Origin: Exilibacterium sp.
Lineage (GTDB): Bacteria; Pseudomonadota; Gammaproteobacteria; Pseudomonadales; Cellvibrionaceae
Direction: 5' to 3'
Assembly (NCBI GenBank): GCA_028280195.1
Contig: JANQMH010000053.1
Coordinates: forward strand, 1-64,000
Length of the DNA: 64,000 nt
The notes beneath the pieces are model-generated. The model was not told where the DNA came from and did not search any database. It saw only the letters and a list, made by a program, of their open reading frames with translations. How positions within the stretch are numbered: position 1 is the stretch's first letter; each line of letters begins with the position of its first letter. The position numbers were made by a program, and so were the translations under genes. Shown in pieces: positions 48,092 to 56,945 of the stretch.

Positions 48092-49657
48092 ATGCAATCC
48101 ATGAGCATTAGTATTCACAAAAGTATTCACCAAGTATTCTTCACCCCGGCCTGCGCCGCCCTGGCACTCGGTCTGGCGCTGCCCGCTGCCGCCGACCTGG
48201 GCGAACTGGCCGGCTCTTTTCAGACCGAGTTGGAGGAATTGGCGGCGGCCGCCAACCAGCGGGTTTACGATCGGCTGCTGCAGCAGGGCTGCGTCGACCC
48301 AGTGCGCGACCCCGGCGGCGAGGGCGGTGGCGGTGAGGGCGAGTTCGTGTCGATCACCCAGGAGGGCGACTTTTGCACCGGCCAGACACTGGCCGTATTT
48401 GCCAATGTGCGCGAACTGGTGCACACCGCCAATGAGCTGACCGGCTCTGGCCCCACCGAGTTCAGCCTGGGGCTGGGCCTGGAGGAGCTGGGTTTCGCAC
48501 TGCGCTGGACCTCGGCGGAGGAATTTGCCGCGCAGGGCTCGCTGTCCAGCAGCTTTGTCAATGGTCAGCTGGCCGGCCTCGCCAGCCGCATTACCGCGCT
48601 GCGGCGCGGCTCGCGCGGCTTTGTCATGAGTTTCGGCGCCGGTGAGGAGTTGCAGCTTGCCGGTCGCGATCGGCGCCTGGGCGGTGGTGCCAGCGCCGAC
48701 GGGGCGGAAGCGGCCGCCGCCGGGCAGTGGAGCAAGTGGGGCGGTTTTATCAATGGCTCTTACCTGTTCGGCGAAAAAGATCCCACCGAACTGGAGCCGG
48801 CGTTCGATTTTGACGGCCGCGAAATCAACGGCGGCATCGACTACCGGCTCGACCCCAACTGGGTGGTGGGTCTGGTGTTCGGTTACCAGGAGCAGGAAGC
48901 CGACTTTGACGCCGACATCGATGTGGTTGAGGCCCGTATCGACACCGACGGTTTTTCGCTGATGCCATTTGTGCTCTACCAGAGCGACGACTGGTTTTTC
49001 AGCGGCTCGCTCGGTTATCAGTCTCTCGAGTTTGATACTGAACGCAGTATCAGATACGCCTCTCTCAACCCCAATGTCGAAAGCGTCGATACCGTGGCCA
49101 ACAGTTCCACCGACTCGGATGTGCTGTCGGTCTATACCACCGCCGGCTATACCTGGCGCCTGCAGGAGCAGTTTCGGCTGGAACCCTACCTGTCGCTGGA
49201 GTACCAGGATATCAGCGTCGATGATTACCGCGAACGGGATTTACTCAACGACGGCTTTGACTTCCTGGTGCCGGAACAGAATATCGAGTCTCTCGAGACA
49301 GTGCTCGGCTTGAAGGCGCACTATGTGAGCAGCGGCAGCTGGGGTGTCGTCAATCCGTTTGTGGATGTGCAATGGCGCGGCCAGCAGCAGGGCGATTCCC
49401 GCGGTATTCGGGCGCTGTATGCCAGCGCTGCGGGCCTGACTGAGGCTGAGTCCTTCGTTATCCCCACTGACGAGCTGGACAGTGAATACTTTGTTTACAC
49501 TGTCGGTGTGGCGGCGGTCATTCGCGGCGCGGCGCAGTCCGGCTTTGGCGGTCCCGCCGCGGGCGGTATTCAGGCCTTTATCAACTGGCGTTTTATCGAG
49601 AGTCTGGACGACTACGATCAGGACGTTATTTCTTTTGGCGTGCGCTACGAGTTTTAA
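48092..49657 (+). CDS. autotransporter with a short helical N-terminal domain
   Basis: This 521-aa protein has a signal peptide cleaved near residue 34 (LALPAAA), a ~175-residue N-terminal domain with Cys67, Cys95 and a Gly/Glu-rich loop (GGEGGGGEGE), and a type V autotransporter barrel from ~214 to the C-terminal Phe521 (FGVRYEF). The passenger is very small and mostly helical, not a beta-helix. An alternative ATG is at 48101. Pairing with the caspase lipoprotein suggests that one acts on the other, by inference. Confidence 0.88.
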   Translation: MQSMSISIHKSIHQVFFTPACAALALGLALPAAADLGELAGSFQTELEELAAAANQRVYDRLLQQGCVDPVRDPGGEGGGGEGEFVSITQEGDFCTGQTLAVFANVRELVHTANELTGSGPTEFSLGLGLEELGFALRWTSAEEFAAQGSLSSSFVNGQLAGLASRITALRRGSRGFVMSFGAGEELQLAGRDRRLGGGASADGAEAAAAGQWSKWGGFINGSYLFGEKDPTELEPAFDFDGREINGGIDYRLDPNWVVGLVFGYQEQEADFDADIDVVEARIDTDGFSLMPFVLYQSDDWFFSGSLGYQSLEFDTERSIRYASLNPNVESVDTVANSSTDSDVLSVYTTAGYTWRLQEQFRLEPYLSLEYQDISVDDYRERDLLNDGFDFLVPEQNIESLETVLGLKAHYVSSGSWGVVNPFVDVQWRGQQQGDSRGIRALYASAAGLTEAESFVIPTDELDSEYFVYTVGVAAVIRGAAQSGFGGPAAGGIQAFINWRFIESLDDYDQDVISFGVRYEF

Positions 49658-49757
49658 TCGGCAACGGCCATTGCTGCGCCGGCCATTGCGGCGCAGCTAA
49701 GCTGCGAGTAGGGCCCATGGTGGATACATGTATTGACCCCACCATGAGCGGCAGTCC

Positions 49758-50234
49758 CTAGAGCGCTTCGAGAATCGCCTCCGCGCTGCTGACCTCGAAG
49801 CCTTTTTCATCGACATTGACCAGTTCCACCACGCCGTCATTGGCAATCAGCGCAAAGCGCTTGCTGCGCGCGCCCATCTGAAAGCCGCTGGCGTCCAAGG
49901 TCAGCCCCAGAGCGGTGGTGAACTCGCCGTTGCCGTCGGCCAGCATGGTGATATGCTCGGCGTTCTGGGCTTTGCCCCAGGCGTCCATGACAAAAACGTC
50001 ATTGACCGACATACAGACAATGCTGTCGACGCCTTTGGCTTTGATCTCATCGGCCTTGACCACAAAGCCGGGCAGATGCGCTTCCGAGCAGGTGGGGGTG
50101 AACGCGCCCGGCACGGCGAACAACACCACTTTCTTGCCGCTGAACAGCGCTGCGGTTGAAATATCTTCCGGGCCGTTAGCGCCCATTACCTTGAGGGTTA
50201 TATTGGGGATTTTGTCACCGACCTGAATGCTCAT
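49758..50234 (-). CDS. peroxiredoxin, Prx5 type
   Basis: This 158-aa thiol peroxidase has the peroxidatic Cys49 in PGAFTPTCS. The Prx5 pattern (GVDSIVCMSVNDVFVMDAWG) holds another Cys that might resolve the sulfenate. It reduces peroxides with glutathione or thioredoxin. It converges on the autotransporter gene; the junction has an inverted repeat CATGGTGG/CCACCATG (49718-49747) that may end both transcripts. Confidence 0.92.
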   Translation of the reverse strand: MSIQVGDKIPNITLKVMGANGPEDISTAALFSGKKVVLFAVPGAFTPTCSEAHLPGFVVKADEIKAKGVDSIVCMSVNDVFVMDAWGKAQNAEHITMLADGNGEFTTALGLTLDASGFQMGARSKRFALIANDGVVELVNVDEKGFEVSSAEAILEAL

Positions 50235-50607
50235 AGCAGAGTCCTTAACATGATTGCGGGAATTTTCCCGGGCGGGTTTCGCCCGGGCGGGGCTTGTTAC
50301 GTTTCAGAGCGGGAATTGTGTTGCAAATCCGCGCTTAAGGCAATGTGGTATTTACTGTCCGGGTAGGGGAGGCGCCATCCCCCGGTCGCGCGGGAATAAC
50401 CCGCAAAACTCTCGGGCTTTGTTAATTTCATCTATCAATACTATTTTGTAACTCTGTGAAAAGTAGACATAATTTTTTATCTGTTGAGTTCGGTTTATCA
50501 GCCTTACCCCGCCGGGCGGGGTCCGCTGGCGCCGGGCCCCTGCCCGGGGCTTGACATTCCACTGGCTGGAAGCATTAGATTGAGGGTCTGTAGAGAGGTA
50601 GACCGAC
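50235..50607. other. spacer before CueR gene
   Basis: This 373-bp gene-free region ends in the CueR-type promoter described separately. A GC-rich run with GGCGCC and CCCGGGC words lies near 50510-50550. No other feature was recognised. Confidence 0.4.
50552..50582 (+). promoter_or_regulatory. CueR-type promoter with long spacer
   Basis: TTGACA and TAGATT are separated by 19 bases containing the dyad TTCCA-N5-TGGAA. The 19-bp spacer with a central dyad is the hallmark of MerR-family metal promoters, and TTCC/GGAA is the CueR pattern. It lies about 30 bases before the regulator gene and should drive the regulator and the permease together. Confidence 0.7.
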
Positions 50608-51048
50608 GTGAATATCAGTGCAGCCGCCAGGCGCAGCGGATTGTCCGCCAAAACCATCCGCTATTATGAGAGTATTGGCCTGATCGAGGTTGCCGCCAGG
50701 GGGCAGAATGGCTACCGCGACTACAGCGACAGACAGCTGGATCTGTTGTGTTTTCTGCAGCGGGCACGGGCCACCGGTTTCAGTCTGCAGGAATGCCGCC
50801 AATTGCTGCGGCTGTACCGGGACACCGGCAGGCATAGCGCCCATGTCAAGTCCATGGTGCTGGAAAAGGTCGCCAGGGTCGATGCCCAACTGCGCGAGCT
50901 GCAGGCAATGCGCGATACCCTGGTGAATATGGCCGGGCGCTGTGCCGGTGATGAAGGCCCGCACTGTGCGATCATTGATGAGCTGGCGCAGGGGCACGGC
51001 GGGGCCGGGAACACACCCGGGCCGCATCAGCGAGGTAGAACCTTGTGA
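50608..51048 (+). CDS. cueR: copper-responsive MerR-family regulator (CueR-like)
   Basis: This 146-aa protein has a MerR HTH (MNISAAARRSGLSAKTIRYY) and a dimerisation helix. The Cu(I)-binding Cys112 and Cys120 (RCAGDEGPHC) are at the same positions as in E. coli CueR. It likely senses Cu(I) or Ag(I) and activates efflux. Its stop overlaps the permease start by four bases. Confidence 0.9.
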   Translation: MNISAAARRSGLSAKTIRYYESIGLIEVAARGQNGYRDYSDRQLDLLCFLQRARATGFSLQECRQLLRLYRDTGRHSAHVKSMVLEKVARVDAQLRELQAMRDTLVNMAGRCAGDEGPHCAIIDELAQGHGGAGNTPGPHQRGRTL

Positions 51049-52157
51049 GTGATTGCTGCGATAAGGCGAAAGCGCCGCCGGCTGCCGCGGTGGTAGCGGT
51101 TGAGAGGGCAGGGGCCGGCAGCTGCTGCGAGCCGCCGCCGGGCAGCGGTCGCGCGCCGCCGGACTGGCTGCTGTGGGGCTGTCTGACGGGTGTGGTGCTG
51201 AGCTACGGCCTGTTTCTGTGGTCGCCGGCTTTTATGCCGCAGTGGTTGCACGTGATTTGCCACACCGTGTTCGAGCTGATCAATACCATGTGGTGGAGTC
51301 TGCTGCTGGCGGTATTTTTCGTCGGCGTCCTCGGGCGCATTCCCCAGGAACTGGTGATCGCGATCCTGGGGCGGGGCGGCAGTCTGCGCGGGGTGTTTCG
51401 CGCGACACTGGCCGGGGTGCTGCTGGACTTGTGCAGCCACGGCATTCTGATGGTGGGTATGAAGCTCTATCAAAAGGGCGCCAGCCTCGGTCAGGTAATG
51501 GCTTTTCTGATTGCCAGTCCGTGGAATTCCCTGTCGTTGACGCTGATTTTATTTGCCCTGATCGGCTTGCCGTGGACACTGGCCTTCATTGCGCTGTCGA
51601 TGCTGATTGCCGTCATCGCCGGCTGGATTTTTGACCGCCTGGTGGCGCGAAAGGTATTGCCGGGCAATGGCGATCACCAGGGCTTGCCCGAGGGCTTTGC
51701 ATTCTGGCCGGCGCTGAAACAGCACAGCGCCGCCATCCAGTGGAATACGGCGCTGTTTCGGGATATTGCCAGGGACGGTATCGCCGGTTCCAGGATTGTG
51801 CTGCGCTGGCTGTTATTCGGGGTGTTGCTGGCTGCTGCGGTGCGCGCCTTTGTCGATATCGATCAGTTTCAGAGCTGGTTCGGCCCGACACTGGTGGGAC
51901 TGGCCGCAACGCTGCTGGCGGCGACGCTGATCGAGGTCTGCTCCGAAGGCTCGACGCCCATTGCCGCGGATCTGATGACCCGCGCCAAAGCGCCGGGCAA
52001 CAGCTTTGCCTTTCTGATGACCGGGGTGGCCACTGACTATACCGAGGTGATGGTGATCAAGGATACCATGCGTTCATGGAAAATAGCTTTGTTTTTACCG
52101 TTGGTCACGGTGCCGCAGGTGGTAGTGGTGGCTTTGATTTTGAATAGTCTCGGTTAA
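51045..52157 (+). CDS. permease of the SO_0444-type Cu/Zn efflux family
   Basis: This 370-aa inner-membrane protein has about eight to ten helices in two halves (INTMWWSLLLAVFFVGVLG; IEVCSEGSTPIAADLM). The N-terminus carries Cys pairs (SDCCDKA and GSCCEPP) that could bind metal. It starts with GTG 51045, coupled to the CueR gene. The family (DUF318/permease-like) has a member linked to Cu/Zn efflux; the linked CueR supports copper as substrate. Confidence 0.82.
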   Translation: MSDCCDKAKAPPAAAVVAVERAGAGSCCEPPPGSGRAPPDWLLWGCLTGVVLSYGLFLWSPAFMPQWLHVICHTVFELINTMWWSLLLAVFFVGVLGRIPQELVIAILGRGGSLRGVFRATLAGVLLDLCSHGILMVGMKLYQKGASLGQVMAFLIASPWNSLSLTLILFALIGLPWTLAFIALSMLIAVIAGWIFDRLVARKVLPGNGDHQGLPEGFAFWPALKQHSAAIQWNTALFRDIARDGIAGSRIVLRWLLFGVLLAAAVRAFVDIDQFQSWFGPTLVGLAATLLAATLIEVCSEGSTPIAADLMTRAKAPGNSFAFLMTGVATDYTEVMVIKDTMRSWKIALFLPLVTVPQVVVVALILNSLG

Positions 52158-52213
52158 TTTGGAGGTTTGATGTTGGTATATTGTCGCTTTTTGAAAGTGG
52201 TGCCATTCGACCC

Positions 52214-52325
52214 GTCCCGCCTCTCTGAAAGGCTTTTAGAAACCCGCCGTAAACCCATCCGTGGGGGCTTCACGACAGCATCCCTGCTGTCGAGAGTTTC
52301 TAAAAGCCTTTCAGAGAGGCGGGAC
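52214..52325 (-). repeat. conserved-tip palindrome, copy B
   Basis: Perfect 30-bp arms lie at 52214-52243 and 52296-52325. The tip at 52244-52295, read on the minus strand, matches copy C at 51 of 52 bases. The arms have no evident relation to those of copy C beyond the last few bases. It is 57 bases after the permease stop. Confidence 0.85.
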
Positions 52326-52369
52326 TACCTATAGTGTCTTTAATAGACGTCGATAGAACTACGGCGTTA

Positions 52370-52479
52370 GGCCCTGACCTGGTTTGGGGGTTTGAGACTC
52401 TCGACAGCAGGGATGCTGTCGTGAAGCCCCCACGGATGGGTTTACGGCGTGTCTCAAACCCCCAAACCAGGTCAGGGCC
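52370..52479 (+). repeat. conserved-tip palindrome, copy C
   Basis: Perfect 29-bp arms lie at 52370-52398 and 52451-52479. The 52-nt tip at 52399-52450 has a hairpin (CGACAGCA-GGGA-TGCTGTCG) and AGCCCCCACGGATGGGTTTA. It points opposite to copy B, 44 bases away. No gene was seen in 52158-52600. Confidence 0.85.
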
Positions 52480-52600
52480 GGATCGATTGGCACTGTTATA
52501 ACCAACCATTACAACAACACATCGACCTCACAAACTAGAGTTCCCACCCCAGCTGCGGTAAAATTCGCGCCTTTCGCCAACCCGAGCACAGAACAGCCCT

Positions 52601-53696
52601 ATGGAAATCAACCCCGCCCTCACCACGCTCAAAGACCTCGAACAGCGCACCGATGTCCTGCGGAGGTATCTTTGACTATGCCGGCAAGCGCGAGCGGCTG
52701 GCGGAAGTCGAACTGGAGTTAGCCGAGCCCTCTGTCTGGGACGATCCCGAGCGGGCGCAGCAGCTGGGGCGCGAGCGCTCTTCCCTGGAGGCGGTGGTGC
52801 GGACCATCGAGGAACTCGAAAGCGGCGTGGCGGACAGCCGCGAACTGCTGCAGATGGCGGCCGAGGAGGGCGACGGCGACAGTGTGGCTGAGGTGGAGGC
52901 CGAAATCGCCGGCCTCGGCCAGCGTCTGGCGACGCTGGAGTTTCGCCGTATGTTTGCCGGTGAGATGGACCCCAATAACGCCTACCTCGACATTCAATCC
53001 GGTTCCGGCGGCACCGAGGCCCAGGACTGGGCGGAGATGGTGCTGCGCATGTATCTGCGCTGGGGCGATGCCAGAGGCTTTAATACCACACTGGAAGAAG
53101 TGTCGCCCGGCGAAGTGGCGGGTATTAAGAGCGCCACCATCCGCTTTGAGGGCGAATACGCCTTCGGCTGGCTGCGCACTGAGACCGGTGTGCACCGGCT
53201 GGTGCGCAAGTCGCCGTTCGACTCCGGCAACCGCCGCCATACCTCCTTCTGCTCGGTGTTTGTGTCGCCGGAAATCGACGACAATATCGAGATCGAGATC
53301 AATAAGGCAGAGGTGCGCGAGGATACCTACCGCGCCAGCGGCGCCGGCGGCCAGCACGTCAATAAAACCGACTCCGCCGTGCGCCTGACCCACGAACCGA
53401 GCGGTATCGTGGCACAGTGTCAAAGTGAGCGCTCGCAGCACCAGAACCGCGACAAAGCCTGGAAGATGCTGCGCGCCAAACTCTACGAACAGGAAATGCT
53501 CAAGCGCAACGCCGAAAAGCAGGCGCTGGAGGACAACAAGGCCGATATCGGCTGGGGCAGCCAGATCCGCTCCTATGTCCTCGACGATCAGCGTATCAAG
53601 GACTTGCGCACCAATGTACAGACCAGTAATTGCCAGGCGGTACTGGATGGCGATCTGGACCCGTTTATCGAAGCCAGTCTGAAGGCCGGGCTCTAG
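52601..53696 (+). CDS. prfB: peptide chain release factor 2 (with programmed +1 frameshift)
   Basis: RF2 ends translation at UGA and UAA. The reading frame starts at ATG 52601, meets an in-frame TGA at 52673-52675 and continues in the +1 frame to 53696. The tripeptide anticodon region SPF (KSPFDSGNR) and the peptidyl-tRNA hydrolysis motif GGQ ([10 protein letters not shown]) are intact. The total is about 364 aa, normal for the family. lysS follows after 10 bases, the standard arrangement. Confidence 0.95.
52661..52676 (+). promoter_or_regulatory. RF2 autoregulatory frameshift site
   Basis: CGGAGG, TAT, CTT, TGA, C: an internal Shine-Dalgarno lies three bases before the CTT-TGA slip site. 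Low RF2 lets the ribosome slip +1 and make the full protein. This is the classical bacterial prfB control. Confidence 0.95.
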
Positions 53697-53706
53697 GAAT
53701 CTGACC

Positions 53707-55206
53707 ATGAGTGACAATCAGCAATCGCAGGACGAAAACAAACTGATTGCCGAGCGGCGCGCCAAGCTGGCGGCCCTGCGCGAGCGGGGCCCGGCATTTC
53801 CCAACGATTTTCGCCCGCAGCACAAGGCCCGGGTTCTGCAGCAGCAATACGGCGATAAAACCAAGGAGCAGTTAGAGGCGCTGGGCGAGGTGGTCAGTGT
53901 CGCCGGCCGGGTGATTCGCAGTCGCGGCGCGTTCATGGTGATCCAGGACGGCAGTGGCCGCATCCAGCTCTATGTTACCAAGGAGGCGCGCCCGTTCGCC
54001 AAATCGCTGGATCTCGGCGATATCATCGGCGTCGGCGGCGTGCTGCACAAATCCGGCAAGGGCGATCTCTATGTCAACCTGGACCAGTACCAGCTGTTGA
54101 CCAAGTCGCTGCGGCCGCTGCCGGACAAATTTCACGGCCTCGCCGACCAGGAGCTGCGCTACCGCCAGCGCTATGTCGATCTGATCGCCAATCCCGAGGT
54201 GCGCGAGGCCTTTGTCGTGCGCTCCAAAGTGGTGGACTGCATTCGCCGCTATCTCAACCAGCGCGACTATCTCGAGGTGGAGACGCCGATGCTGCAGGCC
54301 ATTCCCGGCGGCGCCAGCGCCCGGCCCTTCATCACCCACCACAATGCCCTGGATATCGATATGTACCTGCGCATTGCGCCGGAACTCTACCTCAAGCGCC
54401 TGGTGGTCGGCGGTTTCGAACGCGTCTACGAAATCAACCGCAACTTCCGCAACGAGGGCCTGTCGACGCGCCACAACCCCGAGTTCACCATGCTCGAGTT
54501 CTACCAGGCCTATGCCGATTACAAGGACCTGATGGATCTGACCGAGGATATGCTGCGCGGTGTCTGCCGCGAGGTGCTCGGTACCACTGAAGTGTCGAGC
54601 ACGGTCAAAAACGACAGCGGTGAGGTGATACAGGAAAGCCGTTACGATTTCGGCAAGCCCTTCAGGCGCCTCAGTGTCTTCGAGGCGATTTTGCAGTTCA
54701 ACCCCGAAATGTCAAAGGCGGCGCTGGCCGATGAGGCCGGCGCCCGGCAGATCGCCGAGCACCTGGATATACCGCTGAAAGACGGCTGGGGGCTGGGCAA
54801 GGTGCAGATCGAGATTTTCGAGAAGACCGTCGAGCACCGCCTCGACGACCCGACCTTCATCACCGAGTACCCGACCGAAGTGTCGCCGCTGGCGCGCCGC
54901 AATGACGCCAACCCCTTTGTCACCGACCGCTTCGAATTCTTTGTCGGCGGCCGCGAAATTGCCAACGGCTTCTCCGAGCTGAACGATGCCGAGGACCAGG
55001 CCGAGCGCTTTCGCCGGCAGGTGGCTGACAAGGACGCCGGCGATGCCGAGGCCATGCACTACGACGCCGACTATGTGCGCGCGCTGGAGTACGGTTTGCC
55101 GCCAACCGCCGGCGAGGGCATCGGCATCGATCGCCTGGTGATGCTGCTGACCGACTCGCCCTCGATTCGAGACGTGTTACTGTTTCCGCATATGCGGCCG
55201 GAATAA
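53707..55206 (+). CDS. lysS: lysyl-tRNA synthetase (class II)
   Basis: This 499-aa enzyme charges tRNA-Lys. An OB-fold anticodon domain (residues ~60-150, [17 protein letters not shown]) precedes the class II catalytic core: motif 2 ([20 protein letters not shown]) and motif 3 ([15 protein letters not shown]). AGGAAT precedes ATG 53707. Confidence 0.97.
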   Translation: MSDNQQSQDENKLIAERRAKLAALRERGPAFPNDFRPQHKARVLQQQYGDKTKEQLEALGEVVSVAGRVIRSRGAFMVIQDGSGRIQLYVTKEARPFAKSLDLGDIIGVGGVLHKSGKGDLYVNLDQYQLLTKSLRPLPDKFHGLADQELRYRQRYVDLIANPEVREAFVVRSKVVDCIRRYLNQRDYLEVETPMLQAIPGGASARPFITHHNALDIDMYLRIAPELYLKRLVVGGFERVYEINRNFRNEGLSTRHNPEFTMLEFYQAYADYKDLMDLTEDMLRGVCREVLGTTEVSSTVKNDSGEVIQESRYDFGKPFRRLSVFEAILQFNPEMSKAALADEAGARQIAEHLDIPLKDGWGLGKVQIEIFEKTVEHRLDDPTFITEYPTEVSPLARRNDANPFVTDRFEFFVGGREIANGFSELNDAEDQAERFRRQVADKDAGDAEAMHYDADYVRALEYGLPPTAGEGIGIDRLVMLLTDSPSIRDVLLFPHMRPE

Positions 55207-55225
55207 AAACTGAGGAGGCGCAACA

Positions 55226-55912
55226 GTGACTGATAACAACGCCGGTATTCAATTGCATCCGTCCTGGCTGGAACATTTGCGCGGCGAGTTCGAACAGCCT
55301 TATATGCAGGAGCTGAAGCGCTTTTTAGTGGCGGAAAAACAACAGGGCAAGGTCATCTACCCGCCCGGCAGCCTGATCTTCAACGCCCTCGACTCGACCC
55401 CCTTCGAACAGGTGAAAGTAGTGATTCTGGGGCAGGACCCCTACCACGGCCCCAACCAGGCCCACGGCCTGTGTTTTTCCGTGCTGCCAGGGGTGGCGTT
55501 TCCGCCGTCACTGCTGAATATTTTCAAGGAGATCGAGCAGGAGCTGGGTATCCCCATTCCCGCTCACGGCAACCTGCAGGCCTGGGCCGAGCAGGGCGTG
55601 TTACTGCTCAACGCCACCCTGACGGTGCAGCAGGCGCGCGCCGGTTCTCACCAGGGCAAGGGCTGGGAACAGTTTACCGATCGAGTGATTCAACTGGTCA
55701 ACGAGCAGCGCGAAGGGGTGGTATTTCTGCTCTGGGGCAGCTATGCGCAGAAAAAGGGTCAGTTTATTGACACCGGCAAGCACCTGGTATTGAAGTCTCC
55801 CCACCCCTCGCCACTGTCCGCGCACCGCGGTTTCTTCGGCAACCGCCACTTCAGCCGCACCAACGAATACCTGCAGCAACACGGCCGCGAGCCCATTGAC
55901 TGGCAGTTATAA
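55226..55912 (+). CDS. ung: uracil-DNA glycosylase
   Basis: This 228-aa base-excision repair enzyme removes uracil from DNA. The water-activating motif GQDPYHGP (Asp71) and the minor-groove loop [13 protein letters not shown] are present. GTG 55226 is preceded by GAGGAGG. It is 19 bases after lysS and may be co-transcribed. Confidence 0.97.
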   Translation: MTDNNAGIQLHPSWLEHLRGEFEQPYMQELKRFLVAEKQQGKVIYPPGSLIFNALDSTPFEQVKVVILGQDPYHGPNQAHGLCFSVLPGVAFPPSLLNIFKEIEQELGIPIPAHGNLQAWAEQGVLLLNATLTVQQARAGSHQGKGWEQFTDRVIQLVNEQREGVVFLLWGSYAQKKGQFIDTGKHLVLKSPHPSPLSAHRGFFGNRHFSRTNEYLQQHGREPIDWQL

Positions 55913-55913
55913 C

Positions 55914-55950
55914 AGTCACTAGCGACTAGTTACTAGTGACTAGTTACTGC
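55914..55950. repeat. CTAGTCGCTAGTGACT-type palindrome at ung/HDOD junction
   Basis: The 16-nt word at 55914-55929 is the exact reverse complement of 40622-40637. A 9-bp inverted repeat AGTCACTAG/CTAGTGACT lies at 55914-55922 and 55933-55941. It covers the abutting 3' ends of ung and the HDOD gene. Confidence 0.7.
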
Positions 55951-56780
55951 AGTAATGCCATTGCGGCTTCCATTTCGTCGCTGAGGTCTTCGGCTTCGGC
56001 AAACTGCATGTCCGGGTCCAGTCCCAGGCGCGCGAAAGCGGTGACCTGGTGGTAATCCACTTTTGCCAGTGAGTGGTCACTGCCCATATGGCTCTGCAGT
56101 ACCGCTACGGTGACGATGTCGGCGTAGTCCACTGCCTCGGTCTGGCGGCCGAAGTCCAGGTACCTGCCGGGTACATGGCGCAGTTCTTCCGGGAAATCCC
56201 AGTGTTGCAGGATGCGGTCGCCGATTTCCGGGTGCAGTGACTGGATCACATTGTCCAGGGTGATGCTGTCCTTCAGCAGCGAGGCGTGTTCCTCGGCGTA
56301 AGTCAGTATCGGCAGAATGCCGATCTGGTGTACCAGGCCGGCCAGGGTGGCCTGGTCGGGGCGCAGGCTGGTGCGATGGCGGCACAGCACGTGACAGATA
56401 CCGGCGATCTCACTGGAGCGGCCCCATACCTCGCGCAGGCGCTTGTCCACCAGATCCGAGGTGGCCTGAAACATCTGTTCCATGGCCAGGCCGGTGGCCA
56501 GATTGCAGGTGTACTCCATGCCCAGGCGCATCAGCGCCATTTTCAGATCTTCGATTTCCCGCGACGCGCGCAGCAGCGGGCTGTTGGCCACCTTGATAAT
56601 GCGCGCGGTGAGGGCGGCATCGTTGCCGATGACGCCCACCAGTTGATCGAGGGAGGCATCCGGGTCTTCGGCCACCTCCCGCACCCGCAGGGCCACTTCG
56701 GGCAGGGTCGGCAGAACCAGTTGATCACTTTCAATGGCGGCAATGATTTCTCCGCGCACCGTGGCTGTAACTTGGTCCAT
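55944..56780 (-). CDS. HDOD-domain signalling protein
   Basis: This 278-aa protein has a HDOD domain through residues ~15-215 (LPTLPEVALRVREVAEDPDAS; GNDAALTARIIKVANSPLL; LAGLVHQIGILPIL), with no second recognised domain. HDOD proteins are linked to signalling but are usually not active phosphohydrolases. ATG 56780 fits GGAAAG upstream better than GTG 56786. A short-repeat array lies in its promoter region. Confidence 0.88.
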   Translation of the reverse strand: MDQVTATVRGEIIAAIESDQLVLPTLPEVALRVREVAEDPDASLDQLVGVIGNDAALTARIIKVANSPLLRASREIEDLKMALMRLGMEYTCNLATGLAMEQMFQATSDLVDKRLREVWGRSSEIAGICHVLCRHRTSLRPDQATLAGLVHQIGILPILTYAEEHASLLKDSITLDNVIQSLHPEIGDRILQHWDFPEELRHVPGRYLDFGRQTEAVDYADIVTVAVLQSHMGSDHSLAKVDYHQVTAFARLGLDPDMQFAEAEDLSDEMEAAMALLQ

Positions 56781-56851
56781 AGTCACTTTCCATAACAGTA
56801 CTTACTAATGGCGGCCGGCAAGCGCCAGTGGGCAGATAGCATGGGCACTGT

Positions 56852-56945
56852 ACTGTCTGTAATTACTATCTGTACTCACTGTGCTGTACTTACTGTCTGT
56901 ACTTACTGTCTGTACTCACTGTGCCCGCTGTCTGTACCTACTGTA
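56852..56945. repeat. ~13-bp tandem array upstream of the HDOD gene
   Basis: About six imperfect copies of ACTGTCTGTACTT fill 56852-56945, with two exact or near-exact units at 56892-56904 and 56905-56917. It occupies the region between the ygfZ stop and the HDOD gene start, so copy-number change could alter the promoter. Confidence 0.7.
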
